Assembly: GCA_002448555.1 (NCBI GenBank) | Contig: DJYV01000046.1 | Coordinates: 15,532 to 24,485, forward strand | Direction: 5' to 3' | DNA from: Flavobacteriales bacterium UBA6969 | GTDB taxonomy: Bacteria > Bacteroidota > Bacteroidia > Flavobacteriales_D > Sanyastnellaceae | DNA length: 8,954 bases | Part shown: positions 1 to 6,269 of the stretch, one piece after another | Layout: each line of letters opens with the position of its first letter | How positions within the stretch are numbered: the stretch's first letter is position 1 | The notes under the pieces: model-generated | Seen by the model: the letters and a program-made list of their open reading frames with translations, nothing else | The model's database searches: none | What the model was told of the DNA's origin: nothing | Position numbers and translations under genes: made by a program

Positions 1-163
1 ACCTCCGCCGCAACGGCAGATGCCCGTCAGAAGCAAAAAGAAATTTGGGCGAAATGATTTGGTGGTGATTCGCCGTGGAGATGAAAAAAAGGAATTGAAG
101 TTTAAGAAGGCTGAGCCGTTTCTGGAACAGGGTTGGTTCATCGAGGGACCAGCAAATAAATAG
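1..163 (+). CDS. secA: C-terminal end of a probable preprotein translocase ATPase SecA (partial)
   Basis: Only the last 53 codons are present, read from base 2 to the TAG at 161-163. The visible protein is basic and contains PVRSKKKFGRND. The K-x-GRND stretch is the sequence that, in many SecA proteins, directly precedes the zinc-binding CPCGSGKK tail. Here it is followed by LVVIRRGDEKKELKFKKAEP and then a Trp-rich end, with no cysteines. From memory, some Bacteroidota SecA proteins carry this kind of cysteine-free tail ending in KYKKAE-like residues. SecA is the cytoplasmic motor that drives Sec-dependent export. The motor domains lie outside the window, so the identification rests on the tail alone and another protein is possible. 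The gene converges on the next one with 17 bases between stops. Confidence 0.6.
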   Translation, partial: PPPQRQMPVRSKKKFGRNDLVVIRRGDEKKELKFKKAEPFLEQGWFIEGPANK

Positions 164-180
164 CGAAATGCGATGCGCCT

Positions 181-1077
181 TTAGAACAGCCCGATTTGTG
201 CGCCAGGCGCGCGGTACGGCCGATCGGGCGTGACGCATGCGTCTCGTTTTTCAGGGGCTAATCCCTTGGCAAAGGCGGTGCATGTAGCCGGTGTATGGAT
301 GCTGTCCGGTTCGTGCACCAACAAGTGAAAGGAGGTACCGCCTCGTGCTTCAAGAGCATTGATCCACGAGCCCCATTGTTCCAAGCGATACGCATCGATG
401 ACGTCTCCTTCGTACCCGCCAAATCGCACCAAAACATGTGGCGCGGTGACCTGCATGTGCAACGCATCCCGTCGTCCGGCCGTATCGCTGATGACAGCGC
501 CCACCCCCAATTCAGCCAACCGATTCCAATGTGATTGCTCGCCCACGAACCAATCGGGATGCCGAAATTCAACCGAAACCGGTAGTTCTCGAGGCCATTG
601 TGCTAAATACGTCCACAAGGCATCCGCGTGCTTTGGGGCAAAATGTGGCGGAAGCTGGATGAAAGACGGCCCAAGGCGATTTCCGAGCGCGAGCAGGCCT
701 GCGATGAAATCATCCGTCGGGCCCTCGCAGTTGTTGAAGCGGCGAAAATGTGAGATAATCTGCGGGAATTTGGGACAAAACCGGAACCCCTCGGGCGTTG
801 CATCCGCCCACTCCTTCATTTTCGATTCGCTGTAAATGCGGTAGTGGGTCGCGTTGAACTCAATGGTCCCGAAGTTTCGGCCATAGGCCTCTGGGAACAG
901 CCGCCGCGGCGTCTTCTCTGGATACGTCGAACCCACCCAAGGAGGGATGTTCCACGTCGTCCCTCCGGCATACACTCGGCACTGACTTGGTGGGGCATCG
1001 AAGTGCCAATGGCTTTCCGGAAGGGAAAAGTCGGCGGGGATGAGCCCAGCGAGTGAGGGGAGTTTGCCAAACTGCAT
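181..1077 (-). CDS. DUF72 (YecE-like) family protein
   Basis: The 298-residue protein fits the DUF72/YecE family, a TIM-barrel-like fold of unknown biochemical role. Family landmarks appear in order, numbered from the GTG at 1083: YAGGTTWNIPPW near residue 38, GTIEFNATHYRIY near 72, TPEGFRFCPKFPQIISH near 96, FIQLPPHF near 141, SVEFRHPDWF near 170, ISDTAGRRD near 198 and VRFGG near 219. Two starts are possible, GTG at 1083 and ATG at 1077. I prefer ATG, because a perfect TAACTTTG promoter-like element ends one base before the GTG and seven before the ATG. The first 35 residues precede the conserved core and are probably a lineage-specific extension. No catalytic residue assignment can be made. 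It is transcribed away from comF and faces the secA end. Confidence 0.88.
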   Translation of the reverse strand: MQFGKLPSLAGLIPADFSLPESHWHFDAPPSQCRVYAGGTTWNIPPWVGSTYPEKTPRRLFPEAYGRNFGTIEFNATHYRIYSESKMKEWADATPEGFRFCPKFPQIISHFRRFNNCEGPTDDFIAGLLALGNRLGPSFIQLPPHFAPKHADALWTYLAQWPRELPVSVEFRHPDWFVGEQSHWNRLAELGVGAVISDTAGRRDALHMQVTAPHVLVRFGGYEGDVIDAYRLEQWGSWINALEARGGTSFHLLVHEPDSIHTPATCTAFAKGLAPEKRDACVTPDRPYRAPGAQIGLF

Positions 1078-1084
1078 GCGCACA

Positions 1085-1092
1085 CAAAGTTA
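1085..1092 (-). promoter_or_regulatory. Candidate Bacteroidota -7 promoter element for the DUF72 gene
   Basis: On the minus strand this reads TAACTTTG, an exact match to the TAnnTTTG -7 consensus of the Bacteroidota primary sigma factor. It lies 7 bases before the ATG at 1077, so transcription would begin almost at the start codon. I see no good TTTG -33 element at 17-21 bases upstream, which keeps confidence moderate. Confidence 0.5.
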
Positions 1093-1115
1093 GACCGCTT
1101 GCCGGTGAATTAAGG

Positions 1116-1146
1116 GTTGTTCGACGCTTCATTGGCCGCACTTTTG
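1116..1146 (+). promoter_or_regulatory. Candidate promoter for comF
   Basis: CACTTTTG at 1139-1146 matches seven of the eight positions of TAnnTTTG. GTTG at 1116-1119 resembles the -33 TTTG element and is separated from it by 19 bases, the spacing known for Bacteroidota promoters. The element ends four bases before the comF ATG, which implies little or no 5' leader. It is divergent from the DUF72 element in the same short gap. Confidence 0.5.
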
Positions 1147-1150
1147 CCGC

Positions 1151-1819
1151 ATGGTTGGTTCGGGGTGGAGCGTGCTGTTGCCGAGGCATTGCGCCGTGTG
1201 CAACGCTTGGTTACCTGCCGAGACGGAGTGGATGATTGCCTGTGACTCGTGTGCTTTGGACTGGCCGGAGTTGCACGCGGGGTTCGGTTCCATGGTTATG
1301 AAGGAACGGTGCCGGATGCCGTTTGCAGCCATGGGTTTTCGCCTGCGTACCCGAGGCGAACTCAATGCCCAACTCGGGGCCATCAAATACGGAGGGAACC
1401 GCTGGCTCGCGAAGCAGTGGGGGAATTGGCTTGGCCACAGGGTCCCAAGACTGGCATCCTATAGCCAGCCGTTGGTGCTGGTTCCCGTGCCCTTGCACTG
1501 GCGGAAGCAATGGAAGCGCGGTTACAACCAAGCCGAGTGGATTGCCCGGGGCTTGTCGCAGGCGTGGCGCTGCGAGGTCGCTTCATCCGCACTCAGGCGC
1601 CTTCGCCACCACAGCAGCATGACCGGTATGAACCGGGTTGATCGGGTTGGGATTGTCCGGGATTTGTACCAGGTTGAATCGCCGGGACTGGCGAGCGAGA
1701 TTGGCATTGTCCTCGTGGATGATGTGATGACCACCGGGGCGACGTTGTCCGCATGTGGAAATGCACTGAAGCGATCGGGATTGAACTGGCTCGGCGGCAT
1801 AACCTTGGCGTTGGCATGA
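1151..1819 (+). CDS. comF: ComF family phosphoribosyltransferase-like protein
   Basis: The 222-residue protein has the ComF architecture. An N-terminal zinc-ribbon-like cysteine set (C14-x2-C17 and C31-x2-C34) is followed by a type I phosphoribosyltransferase fold. The conserved LVPVPLHWRKQWKRGYNQAE stretch spans about 109-128. The PRPP-binding loop, VLVDDVMTTGATL, is at 187-199 with the D190-D191 acidic pair. Length is typical of the family. ComF proteins are linked to DNA uptake in naturally competent bacteria, but homologues occur very widely and the enzymatic substrate is not settled. The ATG is supported by the promoter-like element four bases before it. It is first in a plus-strand run and is followed after 35 bases by the methionine sulfoxide reductase gene. 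Confidence 0.93.
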   Translation: MVGSGWSVLLPRHCAVCNAWLPAETEWMIACDSCALDWPELHAGFGSMVMKERCRMPFAAMGFRLRTRGELNAQLGAIKYGGNRWLAKQWGNWLGHRVPRLASYSQPLVLVPVPLHWRKQWKRGYNQAEWIARGLSQAWRCEVASSALRRLRHHSSMTGMNRVDRVGIVRDLYQVESPGLASEIGIVLVDDVMTTGATLSACGNALKRSGLNWLGGITLALA

Positions 1820-1821
1820 CA

Positions 1822-1850
1822 TTTCGCCCTCGTTTTGTGCGGTATCTTTG
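1822..1850 (+). promoter_or_regulatory. Candidate promoter for the free methionine-(R)-sulfoxide reductase gene
   Basis: TATCTTTG at 1843-1850 is a perfect TAnnTTTG -7 element and ends exactly four bases before the ATG at 1855. A weak -33 match, TTTC at 1822-1825, lies 17 bases upstream, slightly shorter than ideal. It sits in the 35-base gap after the comF stop. The reductase, lipoprotein and T9SS genes may therefore be transcribed independently of comF, from a leaderless start. Confidence 0.55.
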
Positions 1851-1854
1851 CTGC

Positions 1855-2355
1855 ATGGCTGAAACGCTTGCATTGGCTCCCGACGCATCGCGGAAACAAC
1901 GGTATGAGGCGCTTTCTACTCGCTGGAAATCACTGCTGGGGAATGAACCCAATCGCATGGCGAATTTGGCGAATGCCGCTGCAGTGCTCAAAGAAGCATT
2001 CGACTGGCATTGGGTCGGTTTCTACCTCGTGGACAAGCAACGGGATGAACTGGTATTGGGGCCGTTTCAAGGACCGTTGGCATGCACGCGGTTGCACCAT
2101 GGCAAAGGGGTTTGTGCGGCGGCGTGGGACGAGGCGACTGCACAGGTGGTCCCCAATGTGCACGAATTTGAAGGGCACGTGGCGTGCAGTTCTCTCACAG
2201 AATCAGAATTGGTGATTCCCATTGTGTCGGCCGATGAGATCGTTGCGGTGCTTGACATCGATTCCGTGAACCGGGACGATGTATCTGCCGCAGACGTTGC
2301 TGGACTGACTCCATTGGTGGACTTTTTGGGACAAAATTGGAAGGCATGGGAATGA
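1855..2355 (+). CDS. msrC: Free methionine-(R)-sulfoxide reductase (GAF-domain fRMsr)
   Basis: The 166-residue single GAF-domain protein belongs to the fRMsr (MsrC, YebR-like) family, which reduces free methionine-R-sulfoxide in the cytoplasm. Three catalytic-site cysteines are visible: C77 in GPLACTRL, C87 in GKGVCAAAW and C111 in GHVACSS. Their spacings of 10 and 24 residues equal those of E. coli MsrC (84, 94, 118). FDWHWVGFYLVD (49-60), VVPNVHEFEGH (98-108) and SELVIPI (117-123) are further family blocks. I chose the ATG at 1855. The frame stays open upstream to 1753, but that part overlaps comF, lacks family similarity, and would lie upstream of the perfect promoter element. The stop overlaps the next start as ATGA. 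Confidence 0.95.
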   Translation: MAETLALAPDASRKQRYEALSTRWKSLLGNEPNRMANLANAAAVLKEAFDWHWVGFYLVDKQRDELVLGPFQGPLACTRLHHGKGVCAAAWDEATAQVVPNVHEFEGHVACSSLTESELVIPIVSADEIVAVLDIDSVNRDDVSAADVAGLTPLVDFLGQNWKAWE

Positions 2356-3968
2356 CGAATTATGGGCCTCATCAGTGCGCAGGTTGGATGGCGTTCGTTG
2401 TGCTGCTCGCAGTAGGTTGTGCCCAAGTGTCTGCACCTACAGGAGGCCCGAAGGATGAGACTCCGCCTGTTCCGGTTCGAATCGAACCGCCTTCCGAGTC
2501 GGTCAACCTGCGTCCGGAGCGGTTGACCATGGAATTTGACGAATACGTGGTCTTGCGAAACGCCAACCAACAGTTGGTAGTTTCACCTCCGTTGGCGCGC
2601 AACCCGGAATGGAGGGTACGCGGAAAGGCGGTCGAACTGGCGTTTGACCCTGAGGCATTTGAAGCCAATCGCACCTACGTTTTCGCGTTTGGCGATGCCA
2701 TCGTCGACCTGCACGAGTCCAATCCAGCATCGGATTTGAAATGGGCCTTTGCAACGGGGGCTGAATTGGATACGTTGCGGGTTGCGGGAAACGTGGTGGA
2801 TCGGATGACGCGAGCGGGCAAACCGGATTTGCGGGTGATGCTCTACCAAATGCCGGCCGCATGGGACTCCATCTGGGCAGGGCGGCGACCGGACGCTCTC
2901 GGCCAAACCGACGCATCGGGCAACTTCTCAATCGGCTACCTCAGCCCGGGGGACTTTGTGGGCATTGCACTGGAAGACGAGAACGGCAATTACCGATGGG
3001 ACGAAGGCGAATACGTGGCGTTGGATACTACGCGGTTTGCTGCAGGTGACACGGTCCTGCAGTGGTTGGGCGATGCCACAGAAGAAGCCGAGCCCCCGCG
3101 TCGAATTTCGAGTTGTCGAGTGGATTCCACCGGCATGGCGAGGGTGTTGGCGCCGGCACCGGATGATTTAGAGGAAATCTGGAATTCCTTGGTGAGCGGG
3201 ACAATTGAACCGGTCCAATTTGAACGGGATGGCGACAGCGTTTTTGTTTGGTGCGATGCATTTGCGGCCGCGCCAATCGAAGAAATTCAACTCATTTGGG
3301 CCTGGGAGACGGATGCTGACACGGCTCAGGCAAGGCCGTCACGCGCGGCAATCGGTAGTTTCTTTCGCCCGCGGACCATGCCACCGCTCAAGTCAGCTCC
3401 GGAGTCCCGTCGGGCATGGAAATTCGATCGGGCGGTGTTTGTAGAGGGCGCTGACAGTTTGCTGGTCTTCCAGGATTCAATCGCCATCGAGAATGCAGTC
3501 TTTAGCGGCTCTGAGGCTGGCCCCTTGACACGGACCCTCACCCTCGGTTTGAACGAAGAATTTGAGGCGAATTACAGCATCATGTGCCTGCCTGGAGCCT
3601 TGCGGTTTCAAGGCCAACATACCGATCAAGACACGCTGGTGCTGAATTGGAAAACCCACGCGGCGAATCACTTTGGGGCCTTGGTTCTGTCCCTTACGGA
3701 CGTGCCGGGTGCAGGTTGGGTGCGGCTGGACGACGAACGACTTCGGATTGAAGGGGATACCACCTTGGCGTTTGAGCAAGTACCACCGGGTTCCCTATTC
3801 CTTGGCTACGAGTGGGATGCCAATGGGGACTCGATTTGGCAAATGGTGGATCCCGGCGCCCTCCAATCCGCTGAGCCTTATTTTTACCCAGTTGAACAAC
3901 CGAACATTCGGTCCAATTGGCTCATCGAATGGGATTGGTCGCTCAGCATCAAAAGCTCTGAAGAATGA
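2352..3968 (+). CDS. Ig-like domain lipoprotein (Bacteroidota type)
   Basis: The 538-residue protein begins with a short hydrophobic signal (about 12-22) and a lipobox-like AVGC, making C23 the likely lipidated residue. After CAQVSAPTGGPKDETPP comes a bacterial Ig-like (Big_5-like) domain at about 38-137, with LTMEFDEYVVLRN, VVSPPL and YVFAFGDAIVDLHESNP. This order is typical of Bacteroidota Ig-like lipoproteins. A carboxypeptidase-regulatory-like beta domain may follow at about 143-230 (GNFSIGYLSPGDFVGIALEDENGNYRWDEGEY). The remainder is beta-rich and unassigned. Alanine after the lipid cysteine suggests outer-membrane sorting. I chose ATG 2352 because it overlaps the reductase TGA as ATGA; ATG 2346 and TTG 2337 are in-frame alternatives. 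The stop overlaps the next gene in the same way. Substrate or partner is unknown. Confidence 0.85.
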   Translation: MTNYGPHQCAGWMAFVVLLAVGCAQVSAPTGGPKDETPPVPVRIEPPSESVNLRPERLTMEFDEYVVLRNANQQLVVSPPLARNPEWRVRGKAVELAFDPEAFEANRTYVFAFGDAIVDLHESNPASDLKWAFATGAELDTLRVAGNVVDRMTRAGKPDLRVMLYQMPAAWDSIWAGRRPDALGQTDASGNFSIGYLSPGDFVGIALEDENGNYRWDEGEYVALDTTRFAAGDTVLQWLGDATEEAEPPRRISSCRVDSTGMARVLAPAPDDLEEIWNSLVSGTIEPVQFERDGDSVFVWCDAFAAAPIEEIQLIWAWETDADTAQARPSRAAIGSFFRPRTMPPLKSAPESRRAWKFDRAVFVEGADSLLVFQDSIAIENAVFSGSEAGPLTRTLTLGLNEEFEANYSIMCLPGALRFQGQHTDQDTLVLNWKTHAANHFGALVLSLTDVPGAGWVRLDDERLRIEGDTTLAFEQVPPGSLFLGYEWDANGDSIWQMVDPGALQSAEPYFYPVEQPNIRSNWLIEWDWSLSIKSSEE

Positions 3969-5536
3969 AACATCCTTCTCGCATTGCGCATTGCTTCATC
4001 GGATGGCTCCCAGCTTTCCTTGTCCTTTTGGCGGGATTCTGCACTTCCGCTTGGGGCCAGGCTCCTTACATCGCGACGTCTCAGAATTATTACTGTGCCG
4101 AATCGGGAGACGAGGTGTCTATGTACTGCAACGTCCTGGCGTATGATCCTACGACGGATGTGGACGCGTGGACGTTTGCATGGACTCCGGCAGACGAGGT
4201 CAGCGATCCCACGGCGCAAACGGTGACCATTGCTCCCGAGACAACGACGGTATACACGGTGGAGATGGTCGCACCTGACGGCGTGTTGTACACCGACGAC
4301 ATCACCATTACAGTGTATCCAGTTTTCAGCGTTATCACGGAAGCTGAAGTAGCTGTGTGTTCGACCGTGGGCGGGCAACTTGAAGCCTCCGTGGACGTGC
4401 CCAACGCCATGGATTGGCAGTGGCAGCCCGCGACCGGCTTGAGCAATGCGTCCATCCCTGATCCGCAGGTGTTGACGGAACTGACCCAGACCTACACGGT
4501 GACGGCGACCATCGCTGGATTGGGTGGGGCTTCCTGTTCGGCGAGTGCACAAGTGGAGTTAATTTCCATTTTCCCCGACATGGAACTTGGCGGCGACATT
4601 GTGGCTTGTTCGGAACAGACGGTCACACTGGATCCGGGATTGCCGGTGAACTACACGTATGATTGGACGGTGGATGGGGCCACCTTGCCCGTGCTCGATG
4701 TGACCACATCGGGTACGTATGGGCTCACGGCTACTTCGCCGGAGGGGTGTGTCAATTCGGATGCCATCACCGTGACCTTCACCGACGGCCCGGTACTGCA
4801 AGTGCCTGACTCCGCTACCGGCTGTACAAGTGCGGGATTGCTTGTTGACGCCGCACCGCTTGATGCATCCACAGGACCGTACACGTACCTCTGGTCGAAC
4901 GGTTCAACGGAGGCCACGTCGACATTTTATGAGTCGACGACTGCACAAGTGCAAGTGACCGACGCCGGAGGATGCACCACGACGGCAACCATAATCCTCG
5001 AGGTCTTGCCCAGTCCTGAATTTTACTTCCCGACCGACTCCGCCTTGTGTTTTGAAGATTTCCCGGATGTGCAGCATCAAGTGAGTGTGCCCGCCGGATA
5101 TGCCTCATACCAGTGGATGGACGGTTCTGCTCAGCCGACGCTCTCGGTTGATGGCCCGGGCGTGTTTAGTGTTGTGGTCGCGAACGAATTGGGTTGCACG
5201 ACGGAACGAACGGTCACGGTGATTGACTTTTGCTCTGAGCCGTTGCTGTTCATTCCAACTGCGTTCACACCGGACGGCGATGGTCTCAATGAGGTGCTGC
5301 GGGTGGAAGGGCGCAACTTGGTTCAGCTGGATTTTAAGGTATACAACCGATGGGGCAGTTTGGTGTGGGAGGCGGATACCATCGGGGATTATTGGCATGG
5401 ACAAGGACCGGACCGCACGCACTACGTGCAGGATGACTTGTACATATGGAAGGCGAAGTACCGCCACTACACGGACCCCGCGGGACAGCTGAGCCCTTGG
5501 TACCAAACCACAGGCTCGGTTCGGATCATCCGGTAA
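3965..5536 (+). CDS. Secreted PKD/Ig-repeat protein with gliding-motility-associated (type B) T9SS sorting domain
   Basis: The 523-residue protein has a Sec signal peptide (basic start MKHPSR, hydrophobic stretch about 11-27, probable cleavage after AWG at 31). Four or five tandem beta-sandwich repeats of the PKD-like/SprB-like type fill residues 35-423. Four of them run between cysteines at 132/191, 215/262, 287/337 and 362/411, with central Trp motifs such as YDW, YLW and YQW. The C-terminus from about 427 (LFIPTAFTPDGDGLNEVL, then FKVYNRWGSLVWEAD, ending VRIIR) is the gliding-motility-associated C-terminal domain (TIGR04131/CHU_C), which directs export by the type IX system. The protein is therefore expected outside the cell or on its surface, perhaps as an adhesin or structural component. 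No enzymatic domain is seen. Its start overlaps the lipoprotein stop by four bases. Confidence 0.9.
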   Translation: MKHPSRIAHCFIGWLPAFLVLLAGFCTSAWGQAPYIATSQNYYCAESGDEVSMYCNVLAYDPTTDVDAWTFAWTPADEVSDPTAQTVTIAPETTTVYTVEMVAPDGVLYTDDITITVYPVFSVITEAEVAVCSTVGGQLEASVDVPNAMDWQWQPATGLSNASIPDPQVLTELTQTYTVTATIAGLGGASCSASAQVELISIFPDMELGGDIVACSEQTVTLDPGLPVNYTYDWTVDGATLPVLDVTTSGTYGLTATSPEGCVNSDAITVTFTDGPVLQVPDSATGCTSAGLLVDAAPLDASTGPYTYLWSNGSTEATSTFYESTTAQVQVTDAGGCTTTATIILEVLPSPEFYFPTDSALCFEDFPDVQHQVSVPAGYASYQWMDGSAQPTLSVDGPGVFSVVVANELGCTTERTVTVIDFCSEPLLFIPTAFTPDGDGLNEVLRVEGRNLVQLDFKVYNRWGSLVWEADTIGDYWHGQGPDRTHYVQDDLYIWKAKYRHYTDPAGQLSPWYQTTGSVRIIR

Positions 5537-5537
5537 A

Positions 5538-6233
5538 TCACGAGTTGATTTCGAGGAACCGCTTGACGCCGTTGAGTGTTCCAAACACGACCAACGTGTC
5601 GGTTTCTTCGATCACCATTTCTGCTTTCGGGACACCGATGATGTGTTCTTGCTCCTCGCCACCCTCTGTTTCTGCCGCGAATTTGCGCCGGATGGTGATG
5701 AGACGAAGTTCGTAGCGGTTGGTCAGGTCGATGCTGCCCAAGGTGCGGCCGATGCAGTTTTGCGGGGCGTAGATCTCAGCAATCTCATAGTCATCGGGAA
5801 GTTCCAAAAACCCGCCGATGTTGGGGTGGATCAGGCGTTCCGACACGATGCTTCCGACCTCGCTTTCAGGCGTCAAAATTTCGCGAATTCCGAGGCTGGT
5901 CAGAATGCGTTTTTGGTGGTCGCCGGTCGACCGAACGATGACGCGGGGGACCCCCAGGTCCAGCAGGTTCATCGAAGTCAACACGGTGGCCTCGAAGTTT
6001 TCGCCAATCGCCACCACGGCGGCGTCCATGTCCTGTACGTTTTGCGCTTGCAAAGCGCGGGCGTCCGTTGCGTCCATGGTGACCGCGAGTGCCACCTCGT
6101 CTTTGATCGCTTCCGAACGGGCTGGATCGGAATCGAAGGTGAATACTTCAGCGCCTTTAGCGGCCAGGGACAGAGCGATTTGGCGGCCATATCGGCCAAT
6201 TCCAAAAACGGCGAATCGAGAGGATTTAGTCAT
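5538..6233 (-). CDS. TrkA/KtrA-type potassium channel regulatory subunit (RCK domains)
   Basis: The 231-residue protein has an N-terminal RCK/Rossmann domain at about 5-130. The nucleotide-binding glycine motif is GIGRYG at 11-16, with acidic D34 and D36 (FTFDSDPAR) at the end of the second strand. Family blocks DATDARAL (54-61), DMDAAVVAIGENFEATVL (68-85) and ILTPESEVG (119-127) follow. A C-terminal RCK_C domain occupies about 148-228. Length and single-RCK layout resemble KtrA rather than the doubled E. coli TrkA. Such subunits bind ATP/ADP or NAD(H) on the cytoplasmic face and gate a KtrB/TrkH-type membrane subunit. No such partner lies in this window. It follows kynureninase after 36 bases with no clear promoter. 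Its stop lies one base from that of the converging T9SS gene. Confidence 0.92.
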   Translation of the reverse strand: MTKSSRFAVFGIGRYGRQIALSLAAKGAEVFTFDSDPARSEAIKDEVALAVTMDATDARALQAQNVQDMDAAVVAIGENFEATVLTSMNLLDLGVPRVIVRSTGDHQKRILTSLGIREILTPESEVGSIVSERLIHPNIGGFLELPDDYEIAEIYAPQNCIGRTLGSIDLTNRYELRLITIRRKFAAETEGGEEQEHIIGVPKAEMVIEETDTLVVFGTLNGVKRFLEINS

Positions 6234-6269
6234 GGGAGTTGAAGGCTAACGTTCAGTTTTAGGGCCCAC

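Noticed and set aside
200..210. GCGCC-A-GGCGC inverted repeat near the secA/DUF72 convergence as a terminator
   Set aside because: The loop is one base, it lies inside the DUF72 coding end, and no T-tract follows on either strand.
1753..1854. Upstream extension of the sulfoxide reductase frame beginning inside comF
   Set aside because: It would overlap comF by 67 bases, lacks family similarity and would start upstream of the perfect TATCTTTG promoter element. The ATG at 1855 gives the normal fRMsr length.
5491..5532. Inverted repeats (GAGCC/GGCTC, the TTGGTACCAA palindrome, CGGAT/ATCCG) as an intrinsic terminator
   Set aside because: No run of T follows on either strand and all lie in coding sequence. 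Kept only as context for the one-base convergent gap.
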